From an uncultured Candidatus Melainabacteria bacterium (lineage in GTDB: Bacteria; Cyanobacteriota; Vampirovibrionia; Gastranaerophilales; Gastranaerophilaceae): 64,000 nucleotides of DNA. This document shows positions 25,451 through 34,004 of this stretch, piece after piece. The notes under the pieces were generated by a model. The model was given only the letters and a program-made list of their open reading frames with translations, ran no database searches and had not been told where the DNA came from. A program made the position numbers and the translations under genes. Numbering within the stretch: the stretch's first letter is position 1; every line of letters starts with the position of its first letter. The stretch is from contig CAKVLI010000002.1 in assembly GCA_934757155.1 (NCBI GenBank), positions 124,001-188,000 on the forward strand, written 5' to 3'.

Positions 25451-26002
25451 ATGATAAACTCAATTAATTTCAAAGGTACATATATTGCTCCGGCTACTGT
25501 CAAAAAGTTTAACGGAGAAAACTATACTGATAAAAAAGTCGCACTGGTCGAACTTTCCACGGATTCCGATGAAGATATGAGATTGATGAACGAACTTTCC
25601 TATGAGTGGGATCATCATCTGAGTTTTGCCGCTGATATTCGAGACAAGTTTTCCGACTATTACGTTGCTTTAGACCCAAGTCCGAAAGAAAAATTTTATA
25701 TTCTGACAGAGCAGAAAAAAAACTTTGATAACTTGGATTCGCTTGACGTTCTTGCAACGACACAATTAAAGAAGATTCCGGAGGGTATTTATATAGATTT
25801 TTTACAAGTTGCTCCGGATTATGGCGCTCGAAGTACAACAACTTCTCCGTTTAAAAATGTCGGCTCAGGCTTTTTGGATGCGGTAAAATCGTTGTATCCT
25901 AAAAACAACATACTTCTTGACCCGATTGAATCCGCAATAAATTTTTATAAGAAAAACGGATTTAAAACTCTCAAAAGGCAAATGATTTTCAGAGCAAAAT
26001 AG
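25451..26002 (+). CDS. GNAT-like acetyltransferase with F-K-G N-terminus
   Basis: About 183 residues. The start 'INSINFKGTY' carries the lineage F-x-G motif. The C-terminal half fits the GNAT fold: strand 'IYIDFLQVAPDYG' (beta4), a loop and helix 'FKNVGSGFLDAVKSLYP' in place of the acetyl-CoA pyrophosphate loop, 'ILLDPIESAINFYKKNGFK' (beta5 and the typical 'Y-x-K-x-G-F' helix). The expected Q/R-x-x-G-x-G/A is degenerate, so catalysis is uncertain. The ATG at 25451 is used, because the TTG at 25445 lies inside a TATATT -10-like hexamer. It is convergent with the YihY gene. Confidence 0.65.
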   Translation: MINSINFKGTYIAPATVKKFNGENYTDKKVALVELSTDSDEDMRLMNELSYEWDHHLSFAADIRDKFSDYYVALDPSPKEKFYILTEQKKNFDNLDSLDVLATTQLKKIPEGIYIDFLQVAPDYGARSTTTSPFKNVGSGFLDAVKSLYPKNNILLDPIESAINFYKKNGFKTLKRQMIFRAK

Positions 26003-26004
26003 TT

Positions 26005-26898
26005 CTATTCAGTAGCTTCATTTTCTCTGGCACTGCGTTTTGCAGTAATCTCTTCTTTACGTTCAAGTTTTGTATACAATTGCCAATTGATTTCTCCGCC
26101 AATAAGAATAAGAATTGATGTATAGTACATCCACATCATCATAACCGCAAAGCCGGCAATCGTTCCGTATACAAAGTTATACGTGTGCAAATTGTTGATA
26201 TAGATTGAAAACAGCCAAGAGCCCAACAACCAAGAGATACAGAAGAATATTGACCCCGGAAGCGCGCTGTGTCTACGTAATTTTTCCTGTCCAGTAAGGT
26301 CAGGAAGTATGTAGTAACTCAGATACGCCATAATAAACAACGTCAAAAACGCAATCGGCCAACGTACAAGTAACATAACATCAGCAATATGTTCTGTCAT
26401 ACCCAAGTATGCAACCAAGAATTTTATGATAACTTTACCGAAGACAATCAATGTTATGCTCAAGAATAAAACCAAAGTGTTCACAAACACCATAATCAAA
26501 GCCAAAAGCCTTGAGTAGATGAAGTTTCTGGTTTCTTTTACTTTATAAGCTCTGTTCAACCCCTTTGCCACAATCGCAATCGTATTTGTAGACAAAAATA
26601 GAGTTATGCAGAAGCCCAAAACCGCGACTAAACCGCCCTTTGAGAAGAAAAATACTTCGTTCAAAACTGTGTTGATAACCGTCATAACATCAGTCGGAAC
26701 AATATTGTGCATAAATACAAATATAGGTTCCATAAACGAATGTTTTCCAAGCCATCCAAAAAGCGCCGTCAAAAATAACATAAACGGGCAAATTCCGATA
26801 CAGAGCATAAAGCCCATTTCAGACGCCATTCCGAAAAAGTCGTTATCAATAACCGATTGAATTATATTCTTAAGAATCTTAAACCTGTTTTTATTCAT
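26005..26898 (-). CDS. YihY/BrkB-family inner membrane protein
   Basis: 297 residues with six hydrophobic segments. The family signature appears near the C-terminus: 'YNFVYGTIAGFAVMMMWMYYTS' followed by 'LILIGGEINW'. Once annotated as RNase BN, the family is now treated as membrane proteins of unclear function. The tail is charged (about 25 residues). Its start codon overlaps the stop of nrnA by one base (TAATG type junction), so translation is coupled. Confidence 0.92.
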   Translation of the reverse strand: MNKNRFKILKNIIQSVIDNDFFGMASEMGFMLCIGICPFMLFLTALFGWLGKHSFMEPIFVFMHNIVPTDVMTVINTVLNEVFFFSKGGLVAVLGFCITLFLSTNTIAIVAKGLNRAYKVKETRNFIYSRLLALIMVFVNTLVLFLSITLIVFGKVIIKFLVAYLGMTEHIADVMLLVRWPIAFLTLFIMAYLSYYILPDLTGQEKLRRHSALPGSIFFCISWLLGSWLFSIYINNLHTYNFVYGTIAGFAVMMMWMYYTSILILIGGEINWQLYTKLERKEEITAKRSARENEATE

Positions 26899-27845
26899 TA
26901 TAAATTAATCTCTTTCAACAATTTTTCGACAGAATCTTTTACAGATGCTTTAATTGTACATCCTGCAGCAAATGTATGACCGCCGCCACCAAATTCAGTA
27001 CAAATTTTTGCAACATCCAAATGCTTAGAACGCATAGAAACCTTTGTCGTTTTGGAATCAACTTCCTTGACAACAAAAGAAACTTCTGTTGTATCAATAG
27101 CCCTCAAAGTTTCTGCTATTCCGTCTGTATAATCATCCCCTGCCGAAAATTTCTCCAAATCTTTTTTATACACAGTTGTGTAAGCAATTTTATTATCGTT
27201 TAAAAATTCAGCCTTATTTACGCAATAATTCTGGAACATTACCAAGTTCTTGCTCTTCGTTTCATAACAATATTTGTAAAGCAAATTCGGATTAGCGCCG
27301 GCTTCCACCAAATCCGCAACCGCTCTGAAAACGTTTGCAGTAGTATTCTCAAACCTAAAATTGCCCGTATCAGTCATTATTGCTGTATACAAACAAACTG
27401 CTGAATCTTTATCCAGTTTCCAACCGTTTTTCTTAAAATAGTTATACAAAACCTCACCCGTAGAGCTTGCTTCGGGTTCAATTAATTGATAAACCCCAAA
27501 CTTCGGATTTGTTTTGTGGTGGTCGATATTTACCGTGACTTTTGCCTTGTCAAAGAATATCTTGGAATCTCTTACCCTATCAATCGCCGCAACATCAAGA
27601 GTTATCACCAAATCATAAACAAGTGACTGGTCAAAATATCTTTCCGCAAGTCCGATATTAGGCAAGAATTTGTAGTTAAACGGAACGTTTGAAACTACAT
27701 TCATATCTGCCTTGATTTTAAAGCGATTGTATATCATAGAATACATTGCGCACATAGACCCAAGCGTGTCGCCGTCAGGGTTTACATGGCTTAATAATAG
27801 TATCTTTTTCGAACTTTTTATGATATCATCAAGATTAAATTCCAT
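26898..27845 (-). CDS. nrnA: DHH-family oligoribonuclease/pAp phosphatase NrnA
   Basis: 315 residues. DHH domain motifs: 'LSHVNPDGDTLGSM' (motif I), 'ITLDVA' (motif II), 'NIDHHKTNP' (motif III, the DHH itself), and a later Asp in 'MTDTGNFRF'. The DHHA1 domain ends with 'FGGGGHTFAAGC'. It hydrolyses short RNA fragments and 3'-phosphoadenosine 5'-phosphate with Mn2+. A TATTAT hexamer ends six bases before the ATG, so this too may be leaderless. It shares an A/T palindromic promoter region with the divergent gene at 27881. Confidence 0.92.
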   Translation of the reverse strand: MEFNLDDIIKSSKKILLLSHVNPDGDTLGSMCAMYSMIYNRFKIKADMNVVSNVPFNYKFLPNIGLAERYFDQSLVYDLVITLDVAAIDRVRDSKIFFDKAKVTVNIDHHKTNPKFGVYQLIEPEASSTGEVLYNYFKKNGWKLDKDSAVCLYTAIMTDTGNFRFENTTANVFRAVADLVEAGANPNLLYKYCYETKSKNLVMFQNYCVNKAEFLNDNKIAYTTVYKKDLEKFSAGDDYTDGIAETLRAIDTTEVSFVVKEVDSKTTKVSMRSKHLDVAKICTEFGGGGHTFAAGCTIKASVKDSVEKLLKEINL

Positions 27846-27880
27846 GGCATTATAATATCATAAAGGGTTTTTAAAAGAAA

Positions 27881-28204
27881 ATGGGGAAGGTTCTCTATAC
27901 CGATTTTGAAGGAGTTGATTCTGTCATTGACTCAATGATGGACAATCCGCAATTAAAAAAAGCCATTACCAGAACAAATTTGTACAAGTTCTGGGATAGT
28001 ATTCTGCCGGAAAAATTCAAGAAGAAATCAAAACCCTACAGCATGCTCCCCGGCGGAGTTATGGTCGTTGCCTGCGAAAACCCCGTTATGGCACAAGAGC
28101 TTTCACTACACAAAATCATGCTTATAAAGAAATTTGAACCCTATGCAAAAAGCATGAAAATGAGATTAACCGACATGAAATTCGACCCTAAAAAATGGGG
28201 GTAA
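27881..28204 (+). CDS. DUF721/DciA-like protein
   Basis: 107 residues. The DUF721 pattern is visible: 'LYKFWDSILPEKF', then a strand 'GVMVVACENPVMAQELS' followed by 'HKIMLIKKFEPYAKSMKMRLTDMKF'. DciA proteins recruit and load the replicative helicase DnaB in bacteria that lack DnaC/DnaI; this role is inferred by family. It lies divergent from nrnA with a 35-base gap holding the shared TATAAT palindrome. No clear ribosome site is seen. The mosaic repeat island begins at its stop codon. Confidence 0.72.
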   Translation: MGKVLYTDFEGVDSVIDSMMDNPQLKKAITRTNLYKFWDSILPEKFKKKSKPYSMLPGGVMVVACENPVMAQELSLHKIMLIKKFEPYAKSMKMRLTDMKFDPKKWG

Positions 28205-28682
28205 ATGTATTTGGTTGGTTGGTCAAGACTACTTGCTTGACGTCCTTCGGAACGGGTGTAAAGGGGTAAATGTATATGGTTGGTTTGTTGTGACTACCGG
28301 TTGGGTGTGTTTTAGTGACCAAGTGATCGGGTGAACAAGTGACCAAGGAATTTGCCCTCGTCATCCTGAGCGTATGCGAAGGATTGCAAGGGCTTGTAGT
28401 CACACGCAAAAAGTGCCACGTCATTACGAGCGGGTGCGAAGGGGGTAAATATATCAACTAACCCCTCATCCTAGCCTTCTCCCTTAGAGAAGGAACATGC
28501 ACTTTTCCCCTCTCCTTGGAGAGGGTGGCACGAAGTGACGAGAGAGGGTTTGATGTTACCCCACCCCTTGAGGGCGGCGGATTTTCGGTAGGGCGACGGC
28601 GAAGCCTAGCCCGTAAGGTCGAGCCAAACGTTACTTTGGCGAGAGCCCGAATAATCCAAGACGGGGGTTAGGGGGCGGGGTT
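28205..28682. repeat. Mosaic intergenic repeat island
   Basis: About 480 bases without a gene. It holds three GGGGTAAATGTAT modules (28195, 28262, 28441), 'gaccaagtgatcgggtgaacaagtgacc' units and a 'cgtcatcctgagcgtatgcgaagg' unit. Two 'tctccttggagaggg' modules complete it. It ends at the flagellin stop codon. Confidence 0.75.
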
Positions 28683-30434
28683 TTACAATAACTGCAACGC
28701 AAGCGCAGGGGATTGGTTAGCGGTCGACATTAGTGTCGCAGACGCATTTTGTAAAATCTGCATTTTAATATAATCGCTCGAAACATCCGCGATATCCGCA
28801 TCCCTCAATGTTGAGCGCGAGGACACCAAATTCTCATACTGTGTCGAAATCTCATCTAATGCACTTTCCAGTCTGTTCTGCACAGCTCCATATTCAGTCT
28901 GTTTTTTGGTTATTTGAGACATTATGCCGTCAATTAAATCAAACACGTCATCGTTTTCCAAACGCGTCTTTTGCAATCTGCTCAACCCGTCAAGAGCAAA
29001 CCACGCCTCAAACTCAACATTACTGTTCTCTGACGAATTTATCCCTACTTGCAAATTCACTTTAGCACCAAAATTTACACCCAAAACATTTGTTAAAACA
29101 GGCTCAATTCCTGTACCAGTTAGTTTTAGCATAGTGTTGACGTTCGTATTGTAACTGGAATCTGCTATGCTGAATGACGAACTTCTTAAATTCCCAACAA
29201 AAATACCCGTTGCAGTTGAACCGTTAACAGCACCATACACAGCACAATTGGTCAATTGTGAGTTATTGGTATCACCTGTTATACCACCAACAGAACTTGT
29301 TCCAGAAATATCGCCGGAAGAATAACTATTTGACGCAACAATACTGGAACCACCAACCACACCGGAAATTCCACCTATCTTAGATGTTCCAACAACTTCA
29401 CAAGTCGTATAACAATAAGATGCTGAACTATAATTCAATAGCCCAACTAAACCACCAACTTCGGAAACACCAGAGACAGAACCACCTTCAACATAACAGT
29501 TGTCTGGCGTTTTGTAATAAGCTGCACCTCTTAATGCACCAACATCATGTTGCCCAGTTACATGCGGATTTATTAAACCCAAATTTTTAACCAACATACC
29601 CTCTTGACTTCCAACAAGCCCCTGATTATTGCTTTTAGGTCTGTTTATATACAAACCCGATATCGTATGACCATTGCCATCAAGAGTACATCCGGTGGAC
29701 GTGCCTATCGGAACCCAACCGCCTTCGCCTTTTGCGTTAAGATTAGATTTGCAAAATTTGCTTATATCAATATCCGCAGCCAAAACAAACTCGCATGTGC
29801 CTGATATATTTCCGGAATTCACCATCTGAGCGAGTTTTACCAAGCCTTCTTCTGTTGATATAGAATAAGTCCCGCTCGTGATTTTCGTAGTAGAATCAAC
29901 ATCCTCTAACTTATCCATAGTGCTGGTATCACGCTCTTCAATTTTTTTCAAAAAGCCTTTTTCATTAGGTACTAATTTTGTACCATTAGCCGCAGTAGGT
30001 GCAGTAGAATTAAAATCGTTAAAAAGCTTGATGCCGTTATATGAAGCTGTCTCTCGCACACGGTAAAGCTCTGTAATAATAGCTTGCGCCTCAGTATTAA
30101 GTGCATTTAGAGATTTGATACCGTAAGTCCCGTTATGAGCCTGCGTAGCCAACGCTCGTAATCGAGATGTCATATCTGACATCAAAGAGAGAGAATCAGA
30201 CGCAGTCGCAACCATCTCTAAACCCATACTAACGTTGTCTTCTGCAACCTGATAAGCGTTGATTTTGGTCGTCATGTTTGTGGAGATACTGTAGTTTGCT
30301 GCATTGTCGCTTGCGTGATTAATTTTTAAGCCCGTAGTCATTCGCTCAATCGCTTGATTGAGTTTGTTAGTGGAGTTTGTAAGACTACTTTGGGCGATAA
30401 GTGAGGCGATGTTTGTTTTGATAGTCAGGCTCAT
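28683..30434 (-). CDS. Flagellin with GLUG-repeat insertion
   Basis: 583 residues. Residues 1-150 are a canonical flagellin D0/D1 N-terminus ('TNIASLIAQSSLTNSTNKLNQAI', 'LKINHASDNAANYSIS', 'RLRALATQAHNGTYG'). The last 90 residues are the matching C-terminal coiled region ('FDLIDGIMSQITKKQTEYGAVQ', 'RSTLRDADIADVSSDYIKMQIL'). Between them, about residues 195-430, lie repeats of the GLUG type ('GGLVGLLNYSSASYCYTT', 'GGISGVVGGSS', 'GGITGDTNNSQLTNC'), a beta-solenoid module better known from surface adhesins and IgA peptidases. The insert would project from the filament. The ribosome site GAGGTGA lies within a dispersed repeat. No other flagellar gene is nearby. Confidence 0.9.
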   Translation of the reverse strand: MSLTIKTNIASLIAQSSLTNSTNKLNQAIERMTTGLKINHASDNAANYSISTNMTTKINAYQVAEDNVSMGLEMVATASDSLSLMSDMTSRLRALATQAHNGTYGIKSLNALNTEAQAIITELYRVRETASYNGIKLFNDFNSTAPTAANGTKLVPNEKGFLKKIEERDTSTMDKLEDVDSTTKITSGTYSISTEEGLVKLAQMVNSGNISGTCEFVLAADIDISKFCKSNLNAKGEGGWVPIGTSTGCTLDGNGHTISGLYINRPKSNNQGLVGSQEGMLVKNLGLINPHVTGQHDVGALRGAAYYKTPDNCYVEGGSVSGVSEVGGLVGLLNYSSASYCYTTCEVVGTSKIGGISGVVGGSSIVASNSYSSGDISGTSSVGGITGDTNNSQLTNCAVYGAVNGSTATGIFVGNLRSSSFSIADSSYNTNVNTMLKLTGTGIEPVLTNVLGVNFGAKVNLQVGINSSENSNVEFEAWFALDGLSRLQKTRLENDDVFDLIDGIMSQITKKQTEYGAVQNRLESALDEISTQYENLVSSRSTLRDADIADVSSDYIKMQILQNASATLMSTANQSPALALQLL

Positions 30435-30439
30435 GATGT

Positions 30440-30790
30440 CACCTCACCCTTTATCCCTCTCCTCAAGGAGAGGAAAATAATGTCATGCTGAACTTGGTTC
30501 AGCATCTTACCAGCCTGTAGTCCAATGCTAAACTGGTAAGGTCCTGAAATAAATTCAGGACGACAAGGAGTATTAAAACCTTGCGATTCTTCGGCTAAAG
30601 CCTCAGAATGACGGGGTGTTTTACCCCACACCCCAGCCCTCCCCCTCAAGGGGCGAGGGAGCTGAACAAAGCGCAAATCATTAGTAGGCAGGCACATAGA
30701 GCTTACCTCCTTTCCGGAGGACATTAAGCCTGTAATACAGACCAAACGGGCATATAGATTTACCCCCCCCCCGCAAAGCGCGGTGATATC
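30440..30790. repeat. Repeat island over the flagellin 5' region
   Basis: The order reads: 'ccctctcctcaaggagagg', 'catgctgaacttggttcagcatc', 'ggtcctgaaataaattcagg', 'ccttgcgattcttcggctaaag' and a 'cccctcaaggggcgagg' module. A ten-C run ends at 30772. All units recur elsewhere. On the minus strand this is the apparent 5' UTR of the flagellin. A 150-codon frame here (30431-30883) is made of repeat sequence and is not counted as a gene. Confidence 0.75.
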
Positions 30791-30829
30791 AGGGTTTAAG
30801 CTCTCTATGTATATAGTCAATTGCCTACT
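30683..30829. repeat. Imperfect long inverted repeat upstream of flagellin
   Basis: AGTAGGCA...CATAGAGCTTA at 30683-30705 is inverted at 30795-30829 (TAAGCTC...TATG...TGCCTACT). The arms enclose the poly-C tract and a strong ribosome-site sequence (AAAGGAGG on the minus strand). It could be a small mobile relic or a leader hairpin. Confidence 0.45.
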
Positions 30830-30881
30830 CTGCTCTAACATATCGCCTTTCTTAATTATATCCGTATATCTTCTTAATTCC

Positions 30882-30946
30882 ACATGTTTACAATTTAGTA
30901 ACGCTTCTTTACAAAAACCGTTACATATGTTAATAAAAATTTACAA
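30882..30946 (+). repeat. 65-bp TTACA-box element, copy B
   Basis: Nearly identical to 13416-13480. It contains TTTACAATT, CTTTACAAAAACCGTTACATA and ATTTACAA. It lies upstream of a gene remnant (31000-31196) and may be the promoter region of the gene now lost. Confidence 0.65.
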
Positions 30947-30999
30947 TTTTGGGGGCATCCACACTCCCTAACCCTGTCTTGGCTTTGCTTCACACTCGA

Positions 31000-31196
31000 A
31001 CAGTTTCAGAGACGACTCTACATTTAAAATTCCACAAGAATGGTGGAGAGGTGGCAACACAAAAGGTTTTTCATCCGCCAGCGGCGGAAATAATACACTT
31101 GTAACAGGCAACTGGGATGACTTTGTAGAGATCCTTCAGACAAAAGATTTCAGACCTGTTGTTGACCAACATGTTCAAATAGAAAAAAACTTCTGA
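31000..31196 (+). pseudogene. C-terminal remnant of an unknown gene
   Basis: An open frame without start codon ends at TGA 31194-31196; the nearest in-frame stop upstream is at 30969. The last 60 codons read like genuine protein ('TFKIPQEWWRGGNTKGFSS', 'GNWDDFVEILQTKDFRPVV'), with codon use like the neighbours. The 5' part is replaced by repeat sequence, so the gene was probably truncated by repeat insertion or recombination. The family is not recognised. The rest of the gap to secA shows only a weak hairpin with a T-run near 31205. Confidence 0.5.
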
Positions 31197-31322
31197 ATTA
31201 TAAAGAGGTCTTTTTTTATGCAACTTTTCTCTCCCAAAAATCGCCTTAGTAGGTAATTATTTCGACAAACAGTATATTTTTAACATGTTTATGCTAACAT
31301 ATTCTTAATTGGAGAGGTATTT

Positions 31323-33971
31323 ATGATTAGTTTGTTGTTGAAACTTTTGGGAGATCCAAACGAGAAAAAAGTTAAAAATATTATGGGCATAATTGACCAT
31401 ATAAATGCGCTTGAGCCTGAATTTGAGAAACTTTCAGACGAAGAATTGAGAGCAAAAACTAACGAGTTTAGGGCTATTTTGGCTAAGCGTCCTAAGTCAG
31501 ATAACGAAAAGGCTGACAGAATTTTAGAAAAAGAAGCTTTAGACCAAATTCTTCCAGAGGCGTTCGCAACCGTGAGAGAAGCCGGCAAAAGAGTTTTGAA
31601 CATGCGCCACTTTGACGTTCAGTTAATCGGTGCGTACTTCCTTCATAACGGTCATATCGCCGAAATGAGAACCGGTGAAGGTAAAACGCTCGTTGCAACT
31701 TTGGCAGCCTATCTTAACGCTTTGACAGGCAAAGGGGTTCACGTTGTTACAGTCAACGATTACCTTGCAAAACGTGACAGCGAATGGATGGGTAAAATCT
31801 ACAAATTCCTCGGTTTAACAGTAGGTGTTGTACTTTCAAACCAGCACGATGCAGAAGAATTCAACCGTAAACGCGCTGCGTACGCGTGCGATATTACTTA
31901 CGGAACAAACAACGAATTCGGTTTCGATTACTTAAGGGATAATATGGCATCTTCAAAAGAGATGCTTGTACAAAGACCTTATAACTACGCGATTATCGAT
32001 GAAGTCGACAGTATTTTAATCGACGAAGCCAGAACTCCGCTCATTATCAGCGGTCGTGTCGAAAAGAGCGCAGATACTTATACATTGATGGCAAAAGTAG
32101 CACCTCAACTTGAAAAGATTAAGGATTACGAGGTTGACGAAAAGAACAAAAACGTAATTTTGACAGAAGACGGTATTGACCATGCACAAGAATTAATCGG
32201 GTGCAAAGACTTGTTTGACATAAACACTCAGCACGCTCACGATTTGTTGAACGCGCTCAAAGCAAAAGAATTATTCATCCGTGATACAGACTACGTTGTA
32301 AAAGACGGCGAAATAATGATTGTTGACGAGTTCACAGGACGTCTCATGCCGGGAAGACGCTGGTCTGACGGATTACACCAAGCTATTGAAGCGAAAGAAG
32401 GGGTTAAGATTCAAGATGAAACCCAAACTCTTGCAAGTATCACATTCCAGAATTTGTTTAGACTTTATCCAAAACTTTCCGGTATGACAGGTACTGCAAT
32501 GACCGAGGAAGCCGAATTCGGAAAAATCTATAACTTGGAAGTTACGGTTATTCCTACAAACAGAACCGATATCAGAGTCGATTTCCCTGATGTTATTTAC
32601 AAAACCGAACGCGCAAAATACAATGCCGTTGTAGAAGATATTATCGCGCAGAATAAAATCGGAAGACCAGTTTTGGTCGGTACAGTCAGTATCGAAAAAT
32701 CAGAATACATTTCTTCTCTACTTAAGAAAAGAGGAATCAAACATAACGTTTTGAACGCAAAACAACACGAACGTGAAGCTTACATTATCGCACAGGCAGG
32801 GCGTGTCGGAGCGGTTACAATCGCAACAAACATGGCAGGTCGTGGTACCGATATTCTTCTCGGTGGTAATGCTGAGTACTTGGCAAAAGAAGAGCTTGAG
32901 AAAAAAGGTATTGATATCACAAACGAGAACTACGAAGAGCTTAAAAACAGAGCTTTGGCTGACGCAAGAAAAGTTACTGAAGCTGAACACGCAAAAGTCG
33001 TTGAGTTGGGCGGATTGCACGTAATCGGTACGGAAAGACACGAATCAAGACGTATTGATAACCAGCTGAGAGGTCGTGCTGCCAGACAAGGTGACCCCGG
33101 GTCTACGAGATTTTTCTTATCTTTGGAAGACAACTTGATGAGAATATTCGGCGGAGATAAGATTACAAACCTTATGAATATGCTTAATGTTGAAGAAGAT
33201 ATGGCGATTGAATCTTCACTTATAACAAGACAAATTCAGTCTGCACAGAAGAAGGTTGAAACTTATCACTTTGATATTCGTAAAAACGTACTTGAATACG
33301 ATGATGTTATGAATATTCAGAGAGAAAAATTCTATGCTCAGAGAAGAAAAGTTCTTGAAGGCAAGAATTTGACCGAAGATATTAAATATATGATAGATAA
33401 GGAAGTCGACAGATTACTTAAGAGTTACATCACTCCTGAGATGAATCCTGAAGAGTATGTACCGGAGGATTTGGAAACTCTTATCAAGGAACTTCACTCA
33501 ACTATTCCGCAATTAATGTATATTACTGTGGATGATATCAAGAATTACAGATATGCAAGAATATATGAGTCTTTAAGAGATGCTGCTCAGAAGGCTTACA
33601 AAGACCACGAAGAAGAAATCATCGGATTCTACAATTCAATTATGGAGCAGTATGACCCTGATGCGGTTAAGCAAGAACTCTTCTCTGATAACAATATTAT
33701 GAGAAGCCTTGAACGTGATGTTCTTTTGAGAGTTGTCGATAATCAATGGATTGACCACCTTCACAACATTGATATGCTTAAAGAAGGTATCGGACTTCGT
33801 GCTTATGGTCAAAAAGACCCGCTTATTGAATACAAAAAAGAAGCCTACGACTTGTTCAACAAGATGATGTTTGAAATCCAAAGCAACACCGTAAGATACA
33901 TTTTCCGTGCAAAATTCGGAATTCAGTTTGTATCAGATGACGGCGGAGTAGAGGTTTTTGACCAAGAGTAA
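31323..33971 (+). CDS. secA: Preprotein translocase ATPase SecA
   Basis: 882 residues. DEAD motor 1 has 'MRTGEGKTLVATLAAY' (Walker A, about 95-110) and 'AIIDEVDSILIDEARTPLIISG' (Walker B). The preprotein-binding region is followed by 'GRLMPGRRWSDGLHQAIEAKEG', motor 2 'TNMAGRGTDILLGGN' and 'HESRRIDNQLRGRAARQGDPG', then the helical scaffold. It drives Sec-dependent export with SecYEG. The usual C-terminal zinc-binding Cys tail is absent; the protein ends 'SDDGGVEVFDQE'. An extended -10 (TGC-TAACAT, 31295-31300) and GGAGAGG precede it. Confidence 0.97.
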   Translation: MISLLLKLLGDPNEKKVKNIMGIIDHINALEPEFEKLSDEELRAKTNEFRAILAKRPKSDNEKADRILEKEALDQILPEAFATVREAGKRVLNMRHFDVQLIGAYFLHNGHIAEMRTGEGKTLVATLAAYLNALTGKGVHVVTVNDYLAKRDSEWMGKIYKFLGLTVGVVLSNQHDAEEFNRKRAAYACDITYGTNNEFGFDYLRDNMASSKEMLVQRPYNYAIIDEVDSILIDEARTPLIISGRVEKSADTYTLMAKVAPQLEKIKDYEVDEKNKNVILTEDGIDHAQELIGCKDLFDINTQHAHDLLNALKAKELFIRDTDYVVKDGEIMIVDEFTGRLMPGRRWSDGLHQAIEAKEGVKIQDETQTLASITFQNLFRLYPKLSGMTGTAMTEEAEFGKIYNLEVTVIPTNRTDIRVDFPDVIYKTERAKYNAVVEDIIAQNKIGRPVLVGTVSIEKSEYISSLLKKRGIKHNVLNAKQHEREAYIIAQAGRVGAVTIATNMAGRGTDILLGGNAEYLAKEELEKKGIDITNENYEELKNRALADARKVTEAEHAKVVELGGLHVIGTERHESRRIDNQLRGRAARQGDPGSTRFFLSLEDNLMRIFGGDKITNLMNMLNVEEDMAIESSLITRQIQSAQKKVETYHFDIRKNVLEYDDVMNIQREKFYAQRRKVLEGKNLTEDIKYMIDKEVDRLLKSYITPEMNPEEYVPEDLETLIKELHSTIPQLMYITVDDIKNYRYARIYESLRDAAQKAYKDHEEEIIGFYNSIMEQYDPDAVKQELFSDNNIMRSLERDVLLRVVDNQWIDHLHNIDMLKEGIGLRAYGQKDPLIEYKKEAYDLFNKMMFEIQSNTVRYIFRAKFGIQFVSDDGGVEVFDQE

Positions 33972-34004
33972 ATAAATAGTGTGTGAATACAATTGGAGAT
34001 TAGT

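Noticed and set aside
30431..30883. 150-residue frame on the minus strand upstream of flagellin
   Set aside because: It is translated from repeat modules (arms of the CTTCGGCTAAAGCC and CCTGAAATAAATTCAGG palindromes) and such pseudo-proteins recur wherever these repeats occur. It overlaps the flagellin start.
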